In this document: piece by piece, positions 8,974 to 18,300 of the stretch
Position numbering within the stretch: position 1 is the stretch's first letter
Layout of the letters: each line of letters begins with the position of its first letter
Source: CALMEH01 sp964548225
GTDB taxonomy: Bacteria > Acidobacteriota > Blastocatellia > Pyrinomonadales > Pyrinomonadaceae
Direction of reading: 5' to 3'
Assembly: GCA_964548225.1 (NCBI GenBank)
Contig: CAZJQP010000005.1
Span: forward strand, 1-64,000
Length of the DNA: 64,000 bases
Program-made: the position numbers and the translations under genes
The notes under the pieces: model-generated
What the model was told of the DNA's origin: nothing
The model's database searches: none
Seen by the model: only the letters and a program-made list of their open reading frames with translations

Positions 8974-9035
8974 TAGCCGTAGATTATCGCGGATATAAAC
9001 ACATTTTTTGATTTAATCCGCGTAATCTACGGCTA
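8974..9035. repeat. Inverted repeat between same-strand genes
   Basis: TAGCCGTAGATTATCGCGGA (8974-8993) pairs with the arm ending CTACGGCTA (9016-9035), with a one-base slip. It lies downstream of the HtrA gene but has no T-run on that strand. It belongs to the general class of GC-richer palindromes seen throughout the window. Confidence 0.6.
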
Positions 9036-9085
9036 AAATTCCCAATTTAACCGCCCGCCGTCGCAGACGATTCCGAAATATAAAA

Positions 9086-10282
9086 TCACTTCATCGGACG
9101 ATTATTTGGCTGATTTTGCGACAAAGCCGAAAGTTTCACGGGAACATTAACCGTTTTTCCGTCGCGGAAAACTTCGACTTGAACCGTTTCCCCAAGTTGC
9201 TTTTTGTCGAGATAGCGGTAAATATCGTCTAAATCGTTAATCGTTTGTCCGTCAATTGCCGTGATAATGTCGCCGAGTGCAACTCGTCCGTTTGTGCCAC
9301 GATAAAGCCCGCGAAGCCCGGCTTCGCTTGCCGGAGAATTGGCAACAATCGCCCGCAGAAGCAAGCCTTTGGTGATTGGCAATTCAACGCCTTGTTCGAC
9401 TAATTTTTCAACCGAAACGCCGTCAATACCAAGACGCGGACGGCGCACTTCACCGAATTGAATCAGTTGCGGCACAACACGCTTGGCAATGTTCACGGGA
9501 ACAGCAAAACCAACGCCGACCGAACCGCCCGAACGCGAAAGAATTTGCGAATTGATGCCGATGAGTCTGCCGTATTTGTCCAGCAGAGGTCCGCCGGAAT
9601 TTCCCGGATTGATTGACGCATCGGTTTGAATCGCGCCTTCAATCGGACGATTATTTGTCCCGCGAATCGGACGCTGCAAACCGGAAATTACGCCGGTCGT
9701 CAAAGTTCTGTCAAGCCCGAACGGATTGCCGATTGCCAGAACCTTCTGCCCGATTTGCAAATTGTCAGAATCGCCAAACGGCACGACGGTCAATTTATCT
9801 TGTCCCGGTTCAATTTTAATAACCGCCAAATCCGTGTCGGGATCGCCGCCGATAATTTTTGCCGGATAAGTTTTGTTTCCACCAAGACTGACGGTTAAAC
9901 TTTCCGCGTTTTCAATAACATGATAATTCGTCAAAATATGACCGTTTGCATCAATAACCGAGCCTGAACCCGAACCTTTCGCGCCTTCCTGTCCGTTTCC
10001 GAACATATCTTGCTGATAAGATGTTGAAGTAATAAATGCCACGCCCGAAGCCAACGATTTATAAACTTCGATGTTGTTTTGTTCATCGCTGACGGTCGAA
10101 GGATCGGAGATATTTGCAGGTGCGGCGGTTTCTTCCGCCAGAGTTTTGATTTCGTTTTTTGAAGCCCAAAAGCCGCCCAGATTATTTAGCAGCAAAACCG
10201 CGCCCACGGCAATAATTGCCGAAGCGAAGGCGAGCAATAAAATCTGACGCGCCGATAATTGATAAACTGCTTTTTGCGACAT
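9086..10282 (-). CDS. HtrA/DegP-type serine protease with one PDZ domain
   Basis: 398 aa. Family S1C envelope protease. One transmembrane segment (about 13-33) anchors it, with the rest outside the cytoplasm. The trypsin-like domain shows H121 (TNYHV), D151 (DTDLAV) and S229 (GNSGGP); one PDZ domain covers about 300-385. A single PDZ and an N-anchor resemble DegS/HhoA forms more than DegP, which has two. It should degrade or sense misfolded envelope proteins. Start MSQKAVYQ has TTTACAGGAAAG just upstream. Confidence 0.94.
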   Translation of the reverse strand: MSQKAVYQLSARQILLLAFASAIIAVGAVLLLNNLGGFWASKNEIKTLAEETAAPANISDPSTVSDEQNNIEVYKSLASGVAFITSTSYQQDMFGNGQEGAKGSGSGSVIDANGHILTNYHVIENAESLTVSLGGNKTYPAKIIGGDPDTDLAVIKIEPGQDKLTVVPFGDSDNLQIGQKVLAIGNPFGLDRTLTTGVISGLQRPIRGTNNRPIEGAIQTDASINPGNSGGPLLDKYGRLIGINSQILSRSGGSVGVGFAVPVNIAKRVVPQLIQFGEVRRPRLGIDGVSVEKLVEQGVELPITKGLLLRAIVANSPASEAGLRGLYRGTNGRVALGDIITAIDGQTINDLDDIYRYLDKKQLGETVQVEVFRDGKTVNVPVKLSALSQNQPNNRPMK

Positions 10283-10398
10283 AATTTTTCTTTCCTGTAA
10301 ATTAAAATTTCAAAAATGATTCGCTTCCTTTGATGCTGAATAAGAGGAGAAGCGTTCGTTTGAAATTACGCAAAGAAATATAATTATGTTCCGAGTTT

Positions 10399-10731
10399 TT
10401 AGAAAAATTGTGTAACGACTTCTTCCGAAATATAGCCGAAAGAAACCAAGCCGGTAAATAAATGAACTCCCATCAAACAAATATAAATTACCAGCGTTGT
10501 TGCCAATCCGTATTTGGCGATTTTGTAAGTTCCCCAACGCCAAAGCGTTATGGAAGCAACCGCGCCAACGGCTATTTTGACTGCCAAAAACGGAAAAATT
10601 CCGATGTCGAGCAAAGTTGCCATTAAATGATTGCCTTCGGTTGCATATCCGTTTTTAACCCAATAAATTGTCAAAGCGGCATCGAGTAAGTTAAGTGCGA
10701 AAAGTAAAAGTGTTTGGGTAGTTAGCGGCAT
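10399..10731 (-). CDS. DUF5658-like membrane protein
   Basis: 110 aa. Three to four predicted transmembrane helices. The block LNLLDAALTIYWVKNG, a following acidic-plus-NHLM stretch, and a Lys in the next helix (AVKIAVG) fit the DUF5658 family, whose function is unknown. I moved the start to ATG 10731 (MPLTTQT) because the longer frame to 10788 runs into a perfect 13-bp inverted repeat. Divergent from the next gene. Confidence 0.7.
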   Translation of the reverse strand: MPLTTQTLLLFALNLLDAALTIYWVKNGYATEGNHLMATLLDIGIFPFLAVKIAVGAVASITLWRWGTYKIAKYGLATTLVIYICLMGVHLFTGLVSFGYISEEVVTQFF

Positions 10732-10767
10732 AATCAAAAAAATATTTAAACTTCGGTTTTTAATTAA

Positions 10768-10802
10768 CTTACGCCTAATCTTCTGCACTGATTAGGCGTA
10801 AG
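10768..10802. promoter_or_regulatory. Perfect inverted repeat in a divergent intergenic region
   Basis: CTTACGCCTAATC (10768-10780) and its exact complement (10790-10802) flank a 9-nt loop. It lies about 40 bp upstream of the DUF5658 start, inside the 353-bp divergent region 10732-11084. It could be an operator or a leader hairpin. The rest of the region has a direct repeat TTTTCAGAAAATT (about 10860-10886) and is AT-rich; I see no gene there. Confidence 0.5.
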
Positions 10803-11084
10803 CCGGGGATTGTAAAATCTAACTTATGTTGTTGCTTGAACTATATGTCTAATCACAGTGATTTTCAGAAAATTTTTCAGAAAATTTTAATTTATCTTTT
10901 TACGACGGAAAATTTGAAGTTTTGCATCTTTTGATTTTTGCTTCAAAGATGGAAAATGCTAACCTTTAAATTAGATTTTGAATTTTTTAAGACAACGATT
11001 GATTTTAGAAAATCGTCTAAGGATTGCTGGAGTCTTCGGACGCTTTATCTACATTTTTTAACATACTTGGGAGAAGAAAGATTA

Positions 11085-11819
11085 ATGAATAAGTTATTTA
11101 ATTTCAAACTTTTAGCGGTATTTTTAGCGGCAATTTTCGTTTTCGGAGCAACGGCACAAGATACGTTTGCACAAACAAAGAAAAAACCGGTTATTAAGAA
11201 AAAACCGACGGTCAAAAAACCGGTTCCGACAAAACCTGTCGTCAAACTTTACACTGTGCCTGTGGGACAACGTATGCGTGTTCGCATTAACGAAGAAATT
11301 TCTTCAAAAACTGCGAAAGTCGGCGACACATTTACGAATAACGTAACCGAACCGGTTTATTCGGATTCGGGCGTGATTGTCATTCCGGCGGGAAGCACGA
11401 TTATCGGGCGTGTTGATTCGGTTGTTCCGGCAAAAAAAGGTGGCAATCCGGGCGCGATTGAAGTAAGTTTTATCGAAGTTAAATTGCCAAACGGCACGAA
11501 ACGCGCCATTAATGGTTCATTGACCGATTTAAATTCGGACGATGCGAAAAGCGACAACGAAAGCACGGCTTCCGGCGACAAAATGAAGAATCGTAAAATT
11601 ATCTTCATCGGCGGCGGCGGCGCAGGCGGTGCAGTCATCGGCGGAATGGTCGGCGGTGCAAAAGGCGCGTTAATCGGCGCAGGTGTCGGCGCATTGGGAG
11701 GATTTCTCGGCGAGAAATTTACCAAAGGCGAAGAAGCAACCGTCAAATCCGGCACGGAATTCGGCGTAGTTCTCAATCAAGCAATTTCGATGGCGAAATG
11801 GACTGAGCCGGTGAACTAA
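11085..11819 (+). CDS. Exported protein with glycine-zipper segment
   Basis: 244 aa. Signal peptide ending near FAQ, then a Lys/Pro-rich linker (KKKP, VKKP), a beta-rich domain that opens at MRVRINEEISSKTAKVGD, and a glycine zipper (repeated GGxxGG, AGVGALGG) near the C-terminus that could insert in or lie on a membrane. The middle domain resembles envelope proteins that hold a small SH3/PEGA-like barrel, but I cannot name a family. The start ATG 11085 has GGGAGAAG 8 nt upstream and begins the signal peptide; the 49 upstream codons are rejected. A perfect terminator follows. Confidence 0.8.
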   Translation: MNKLFNFKLLAVFLAAIFVFGATAQDTFAQTKKKPVIKKKPTVKKPVPTKPVVKLYTVPVGQRMRVRINEEISSKTAKVGDTFTNNVTEPVYSDSGVIVIPAGSTIIGRVDSVVPAKKGGNPGAIEVSFIEVKLPNGTKRAINGSLTDLNSDDAKSDNESTASGDKMKNRKIIFIGGGGAGGAVIGGMVGGAKGALIGAGVGALGGFLGEKFTKGEEATVKSGTEFGVVLNQAISMAKWTEPVN

Positions 11820-11838
11820 ATTCTTGCATAAATAAGGA

Positions 11839-11878
11839 GAAAAGCCGCGTGAATTTTTTATAATTCACGCGGCTTTTC
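11839..11878. terminator. Bidirectional terminator
   Basis: A perfect 17-bp stem (GAAAAGCCGCGTGAATT, 11839-11855, with 11862-11878) and 6-nt loop, between the convergent genes ending at 11819 and 11885. Confidence 0.85.
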
Positions 11879-11884
11879 TGACAT

Positions 11885-14116
11885 TTATTCAATCGTAAAA
11901 GCACGAATTTCGTTTGCCAAATCACTTTGGAGTTTCAACTTTTCGGCGTTCAAAGTTTTGCTTTCTTTCTCCATTTCTTCGAGGCGCGTTTCCTGTTCGC
12001 CGGCTTTAGAAATGTAACGCGCAATCAGCGTTTTGGCTTCGGCGGTTTTCGATAACGCTTCGATGTTTTCGCGCAGACGCTTTTGGTCGGCTTCGATTTT
12101 TTCGATTTCATCATCAAACGATTCCAATTTTGCATCAATTTCCGCGATTTTCATTCGCAAATCAATCAATTTTTCGAGCTTTGCACGAGTAGTTTCATCA
12201 ATATATTTGCGCGATACAAAAAGTTGTAAATCGAGTTTCGAGAGCGAAGTCAGTTGATAACTTTCCATTAAAGGCTGGCGGACGGAAATCTTTAACTCTT
12301 TGTCTTCCAAACCTTTAAGCTCAACGCGGAAGCGATAATATCGCTGTGTCGTGTAATCGGGTTTCGGCGAATCGTCGCTCAAAACCCAGCCATCTTGAAT
12401 CGGATATTCGATGTAGAGAACTTTCGGACGTTCGGTTTGATTGGAAATTTGATAAGTTTTCTCGGAAGTCTGAAAATAATGCACCTGAAAAACACCATTG
12501 ACGACTTTGACGATTTTCGCCGGTTCGCGGTCTGCATTGTTGCGAACGCGAACGTGCGTTCCCAAATCGAGCGCAAACGAAATCAGCCTCTGCTCCTTCG
12601 GTTTCAGACGTTCCATCAACGCTTCGCCCGCATAAGCGTTGCCGTCAATCACCGTCAAACTTCCCGATTCGAGTGTCAAATTCGTCATATTTTTTAACAA
12701 AACACCGCCGAAAGGTCGGTCTTGGCGCACAGTTTCGTTATAAACTGCCACTCTTTCGCCGTCCATCTGCGTTTGAATAATCGGAATCAAAGCCGAACGG
12801 TCGCGCATTACGGTTACAGGTTGAGCAATTCGATATTCAAACAAATCGCCGATTTCATCGCCTGTCGTATTTGTGCGAACGCCGGAATTATTCCCCACCA
12901 AAGCATCGCTGACTGTTGTTTGATTGGATACTATACTGTTGTTTGAATTAAGTGATCCCGTTCGGAAATTTGAAACTTCTTGTCCGTCAATAACAAAAGT
13001 ATTTGCCGAACCGCTTGCTCCATCAACCTGAAAACCACCTGACAATGCTTCAGGGCGATTCGTCGGGGTAACTTTTAATATAGAATTGAAAGTTGTGCCT
13101 TGCGGAAGATTATCAACAATCTCTTTGTTAATATTATTGTTCACTTGATTATTACTTTGCGGCTCATAAACTTGCGGATTTAGCTGTAAATCACGCGGAA
13201 GCGGGACAACCGGACGATAGCGATAAAATGGTTTTTGAAGCTGTTGGATAAACGAAACGGGCGAGCCGGAAACGAGCGAAAGTTGGACGTTTTCCCAATC
13301 TTCGTCGCTGACGTTATCAACAATCGCCCAACCTTGAAAGAAAGGTTTTCCGGCTTCGTCCAAAACGACGCGGTAAGTCGTTTTCCAAATCGGCGCGGCA
13401 ATCGTGTAACTGACAATCATTTCGCGTTGTCCCGTGCCGTTTGACGTAATCGTGATGGTTTTCGCATCGCGCCGACGAGTCGAAGCGGTTGCGTCGGCAA
13501 ATTCGTTGACATCTTTGCGCGTGCCGTCTTCGAGCAATTTCACGCTTTTGACATCGCTCAAATCAAAACTCGAAATCTCGCCCGTTTCCGAAGCAATCAC
13601 TAAAACGCTTGTCCAAATCGTTTCTTTTTCAGTCTTGATTTGCTTGCGCTCGACAGTCAAAATCGCGCCCGTTGCTGCGCCTTTTGTTGACAAAACCGAA
13701 ACTTTCGCTCCTTGCAACTGCGCCAAAACGCCCGCGAGTCCGCCGCCGTCCGCCGTCAGAGGGTTGACCGAAAACGGAATTTCCGACATCTTCGATGAAA
13801 CCGGCGCAGACGAATTATACGAAACCGCGCCGATATTTCCTTGCCCTAAATCAAGCACAATCATTGATTTTAGAACATCGTCAACCTGTGATTGCTTGAA
13901 CGACAGATTGACCTCCGCATTGCCCGAAACAATGCCGCGCCGCTCGACGTAAGCCACACCGTTTGAATACAAAATTACACGGCGAATCGGCAGTTGATTC
14001 GTCGCTGTTTGAGCCGCTTTCGGCAAAGTCGGTTTAACCTGTTTGGTCGAACGCATCTGTGCCGGAATCGAAATTGAACACAATAATATTATCGAGAGAA
14101 ATAGTTTAATTCTCAT
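11885..14116 (-). CDS. DUF4139 exported protein with a TonB-plug-like insert
   Basis: 743 aa. Signal peptide, then a DUF4139-type beta sandwich: VILYSNGVAYVERRG near residue 47, SYTIAAPIWKTTYRVVLD near 236-253, and a C-terminal part with QPLMESYQL before a long coiled coil (about 640-735). Between about 325 and 392 (nucleotides 12941-13144) lies a stretch that reads like the plug of acidobacterial Oar-type TonB receptors: VDNLPQGTTFNSILKVTP, then SGGFQVDGASGSANTFVIDG and QEVSNFRTG. This breaks the normal DUF4139 domain between LVSGSPVSF and EIGDLFEYR. Role is unknown; the fold suggests envelope assembly or surface interactions. Confidence 0.85.
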   Translation of the reverse strand: MRIKLFLSIILLCSISIPAQMRSTKQVKPTLPKAAQTATNQLPIRRVILYSNGVAYVERRGIVSGNAEVNLSFKQSQVDDVLKSMIVLDLGQGNIGAVSYNSSAPVSSKMSEIPFSVNPLTADGGGLAGVLAQLQGAKVSVLSTKGAATGAILTVERKQIKTEKETIWTSVLVIASETGEISSFDLSDVKSVKLLEDGTRKDVNEFADATASTRRRDAKTITITSNGTGQREMIVSYTIAAPIWKTTYRVVLDEAGKPFFQGWAIVDNVSDEDWENVQLSLVSGSPVSFIQQLQKPFYRYRPVVPLPRDLQLNPQVYEPQSNNQVNNNINKEIVDNLPQGTTFNSILKVTPTNRPEALSGGFQVDGASGSANTFVIDGQEVSNFRTGSLNSNNSIVSNQTTVSDALVGNNSGVRTNTTGDEIGDLFEYRIAQPVTVMRDRSALIPIIQTQMDGERVAVYNETVRQDRPFGGVLLKNMTNLTLESGSLTVIDGNAYAGEALMERLKPKEQRLISFALDLGTHVRVRNNADREPAKIVKVVNGVFQVHYFQTSEKTYQISNQTERPKVLYIEYPIQDGWVLSDDSPKPDYTTQRYYRFRVELKGLEDKELKISVRQPLMESYQLTSLSKLDLQLFVSRKYIDETTRAKLEKLIDLRMKIAEIDAKLESFDDEIEKIEADQKRLRENIEALSKTAEAKTLIARYISKAGEQETRLEEMEKESKTLNAEKLKLQSDLANEIRAFTIE

Positions 14117-14146
14117 AGTTTTTATCCTTCCTTTTTGAAAATCGAA

Positions 14147-14221
14147 GGCGGAAACCCGCGCGTAAGCAAGGGTGCAGAATGTTTGCGCTAAAACACCCTT
14201 GCTTACGCGCAGGTTTCCACC
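14147..14221. repeat. Dispersed palindrome (family A)
   Basis: 28-bp arms at 14147-14174 and 14194-14221 pair at 26 of 28 positions across a 19-nt loop. The core AAACCCGCGCGTAAGCAAGG recurs at 7392-7419 and 45172-45242. Here it sits upstream of the DUF4139 gene. Confidence 0.8.
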
Positions 14222-14280
14222 TTTTTCTGAAAACTTCTGATTACAAGATGTTTCGACATCAAAAAATAGTTGCTTTACGC

Positions 14281-14320
14281 AAAAAAAAAGACAAATGAAC
14301 CATATTAAAATTCATCTGCC
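14281..14320 (-). terminator. Rho-independent terminator of ispH
   Basis: On the minus strand GGCAGATGAA pairs with TTCATTTGTC (two G-U pairs), followed by a run of nine T. It begins about 25 nt after the ispH stop. Confidence 0.75.
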
Positions 14321-14345
14321 TTTCTAATTTATTTCGCTTTAATTT

Positions 14346-15215
14346 TTAGCTCAAAGCCATTTCTTTTTCAAAATTTGCACCAATTTCTTCAAGTCTTTTG
14401 ACGATCTTTTCAATCAACCAATTCGGTGTTGATGCTCCGGCAGTAACGCCGACCTGATTCACACCGCGTAGGTCTCCGGCATTGATTTCTTCTTCGGTTT
14501 CAATCAAAAAGCTCTTCTCGCATTGTTCTTTGCAAACGGCAAGAAGTTTGCGGCTGTTTGATGAATGTCGTCCGCCGATAATATAAAATGCATCAACTTC
14601 GCCAGCCAATGCACGAGCCGCGTCTTGCCGGTCGCGTGTCGCCGAGCAAATTGTGTTGACAACCTGCACTTCGTCATCGGTTTTTGTTTTTATTGCTTCC
14701 GCCGTATCAAAAAATGTTTTGGCTTTAATTGTAGTTTGCGAAACTACCAAAGGACTTCTCAAACGCGGAAGTCCGGCAACTTCCGTTTCATCTTTGATAA
14801 CAAAAGCGTGATTCGGCGCATAACCTTTAACACCGATCATTTCAGGATGGTCAGGACTGCCGACGATAATAACGTGCCGATTTTCGTTTGCCGCCCGCGC
14901 CGCGAGTTTTTGCACACGAGTAACAAACGGGCAAGTCGCGTCAACAACTTTCGACGCTTTTTCTTCCAATTCCTTTTGAACTTCGGGCGTTACACCGTGA
15001 GCGCGAATGACGGCGGTTTCGCCGCGTTTGATTTGCACCGGCTCACTAATCGTCGAAACGCCAAACGAACCAAGACGTTGCATCTCTTGTTCATTATGAA
15101 TCAACGGACCAAGCGTGCGAACCGTATCGCCCGTCCCCAAGGCTTCTTCAACCATCTCAACGGCGCGTTCGACACCAAAACAAAATCCGTATTCGTCTGC
15201 AAGTAAAACTTTCAT
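14346..15215 (-). CDS. ispH: 4-hydroxy-3-methylbut-2-enyl diphosphate reductase
   Basis: 289 aa. Last step of the MEP pathway: reduces HMBPP to IPP and DMAPP with a [4Fe-4S] cluster. The three cluster cysteines are C12 (GFCFGV), C95 (DATCPF) and C190 (NTICSAT); the substrate blocks RAHGV, HPE and SSNS are also present. The length is normal for the short IspH form. I set the start at ATG 15215 (MKVLLADEYG) because other IspH proteins begin there; the 30 upstream codons are rejected. It follows the giant secreted protein gene by 90 bp on the same strand. Confidence 0.95.
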   Translation of the reverse strand: MKVLLADEYGFCFGVERAVEMVEEALGTGDTVRTLGPLIHNEQEMQRLGSFGVSTISEPVQIKRGETAVIRAHGVTPEVQKELEEKASKVVDATCPFVTRVQKLAARAANENRHVIIVGSPDHPEMIGVKGYAPNHAFVIKDETEVAGLPRLRSPLVVSQTTIKAKTFFDTAEAIKTKTDDEVQVVNTICSATRDRQDAARALAGEVDAFYIIGGRHSSNSRKLLAVCKEQCEKSFLIETEEEINAGDLRGVNQVGVTAGASTPNWLIEKIVKRLEEIGANFEKEMALS

Positions 15216-15305
15216 ACTTTCGATTAGATGCGTCTTTTTAAAACGACATCGTGAAAATTTTAGCAAATCAAAAGCGAAAATAATAGTTCGGTCGCTTTTT
15301 TTCAA

Positions 15306-18300
15306 TTACGGCACATAAACATTGGGAACGGGCATATCTCCTGATGCGCCGAAGGTTTGAATGAGTATTCCCGCCGTCGAGCGTTGGATATACCAAGTAT
15401 TATTTGACGGACGAAAAACTCCTGCATCTGTTTTGCCGTCGCCGTCGTAATCGCCAGTAAGCGAAACATCGCCATTTGCCCCAAGCGGAAATGCAAAATA
15501 GCTGAAGTCTTCGCTTCTCAAGACGAACCAATTTCCGTTTGAAGGTCGCCAAAAAGCCACGTCTGCTTTGCCGTCACCCGTAAAATCGCCCGGCATTGCC
15601 TTGTCGGTTGAAATACCAAATTGTGTCGCCCAAACGGTTTCGGTGTAACTTCTTCTAATCCACCATTCTGCGCCATTTGCGCCCGTTGGTCGGAAAATAG
15701 CTAAATCAGCCTTACCGTCGCCGTCATAATCTGCCGGAATAGGCTTGTCGCCATTTGCCCCGAAGCCGATAATGTCTACATTGCCCGTTGATTTTGAAAT
15801 ATACCAAGTGGCAACCGAAGGACGAAAAATAGTTGCATCGGCTTTGCCGTCGCCGTCGTAATCGGCAGGCGCGGGAATATCGCTCGATATGCCGAACGGG
15901 AAAGCGTAAAATGTGCTGTTTTCGCTTCTCAATACATACCATTCCCCTGTTGAAGGATGGAAGACAGCGATGTCGGTTTTGCCGTCGCCGGTGTAATCTG
16001 CCGGAACGAGTTTGTCAGTTGATTGCCCGAATTGAAACGTCCGGTTTCCTCCGTCGGAACTCCTCAAATACCACCATTCGCCACCCGTCGGACGGAAAAT
16101 CGAAAGGTCGGTTTTCGTATCGCCGTCAAAATCAAAAGGAGATTTTCCGCTTTGGTTAATCGAAAAAGTCCGAACGGGAATAGAGGCTTCATAGATGACT
16201 ATACTTCCGTTTCGGAAAGCCCCCGGATTTGGTGCAACGGTGAAAGTTACCGTTTGATTTCCATTGTTATTGTATTGACTTGTTACGGTAATCCACGAAC
16301 TCAAATTGCCTCTGGCAGATTGCCAGCTACAACCTGCCGCATTAGTTACCGAAAAACTACCGCTACCGCCGCTTGCCGAAAAATTCATACTCGACGGATT
16401 AATCGTCCAAGTGCATCCCGCTCCTTGATGAACACTAACCCACACACCGGTTGGAAAGCCGATTGCCGCCGCCCGACTGTTTCCGGAGTTTGCCGCTACC
16501 GTAAAATTGACTGTTCCCGGACCGGTTCCCGAAGGATTTGTTATTGTCAGCCACGGTTCAATGATATTAGCCGTCCAAGTGCATCCGGCTCCGGTATTGA
16601 CGGAAAAACTTCCGGCTCCGCCTGCGGCTGAAATAGAAATTACCGAAGGTGAAAACGTATAACTACAGCCGCTGGATTGATCAACATTAAATACTTGTCC
16701 GCCTACTGTAATTGTCGCGTTTCGCGCAGGTCCGGCATTGGCGGCAACAGTATAAGAAATAGTTCCATTGCCGCTTCCGCTTCCGCCGCCCGTAACAGTC
16801 AGCCAAGCGGCATTGCTGACTGCTGTCCAACCGCAACTACTGTCGGAAGCGGAAAGATTTATCGTTCCGTTTCCGCCTGAAGCCGTCCAAACCGCACTTG
16901 ACGGATTTATCGAATACGAACAACCGTTTGCCTGATTGACGGTAAAAGTTTGTCCGGCGGCAGTAATCGTCGTGCTTCGCGCCGCTCCTAAATTGGCGGC
17001 AACTGCGAAATTAACCGTGCCGTTTCCCGTGCCGTTTGTCCCGCTCGTAATCGAAACCCAAGGACTGTTTTCCGTCGCCGTCCAAGTGCAACCTGAATTT
17101 GAAGCATTGACGCTAAACGAACTGTTGCCGCCTGCCGCCGCAATATTCTGACTTGTCGGGCTTAGTGTAAAAGTGCATCCGTTTGCCTGTGTTACGGTGA
17201 AAAGTTGTCCGGCAATCGTTATTGTGCCGGTTCGCGTCGGTCCTGTATTGGCGGCAACCGAAAAACTGACACTTCCGCCTCCTAATCCGCTGGTTGGACC
17301 CGTAAGAGTAATCCAGTTATTATTGGGTGTTGCCGTCCAACTGCAAAGACCATTGGAAGCCGTAAAACCAACCGAACCGCTTCCGCCTGTTGAGCCAAAG
17401 TTTTGTCCGGTGGTATTAAGCGTGTAACAATTTGTTCCTGCTTGATTTACGGTGAAAGTCAGTCCGGCGGCGGTAATCGTCCCGCTTCGTGCAAAACCTG
17501 TGTTTGCCATAGTCGAAAAACTAACCGAACCCGAACCTGTGCCACTGGCTCCATCAGTAATTCCAATCCAAGTCGGCAGATTGCTCACCGCCGTCCAACT
17601 ACACGAAGCATCTGAAGCATTTATGATAAATGTTGCATTTCCGGCAGTCGAAGGCATATTTATACTCGTTGGATTTAGCGAAAACGTGCATCCATTGGCT
17701 TGTGTGATGTTGAAATTTTTGAATGTCGAACTTGTGCCGTTATTGTAGAAAATGCCGATTGAACTGTTTCTTTGAATTCCCGCATTTGCCGCAACGGTGA
17801 AATTTACCGTTCCCATCGAAGTGCTTCCCAAAGTAATCCACGCCGCATTGCTCTGTGCCGAATAACTGCATCCGACAGAATTTATTACTGTAAAACTGCT
17901 TGCTCCGCCTGCATTTCCGGCGAAAAATCCGAGCGGACTCAAAGTTAAATCGGCGCAGATATGCCGCGCTTGCGAAAATTCCGAAGTGTTGCCCGTCGGG
18001 TCGGTTGCCGTAGCCGTAATCCAAGTTCCGACCGTTGCAATGCTCACCGAAAACGGTGCGTTAAAAGTCGCGTTTCCGCTTCCGTCCGTCGTTACATTTA
18101 TCGAACCGATAAAGTTTCTGCCTTCGCCGAAACCTGTCGAATCTGCCGCCGTGTTGCCGAAAAATTCGAGCGTGTAAGTTTTATTGGCTTCGCTGTTGAA
18201 AGTTCCCTGAATCGTCGTCGTGCTGTTTTGTGCGTTGACGTAAGTTATCACGGGATAATTTTGCAGATTGTTCGCGCCCGTGTCGCCATCGCCCGTGTCG

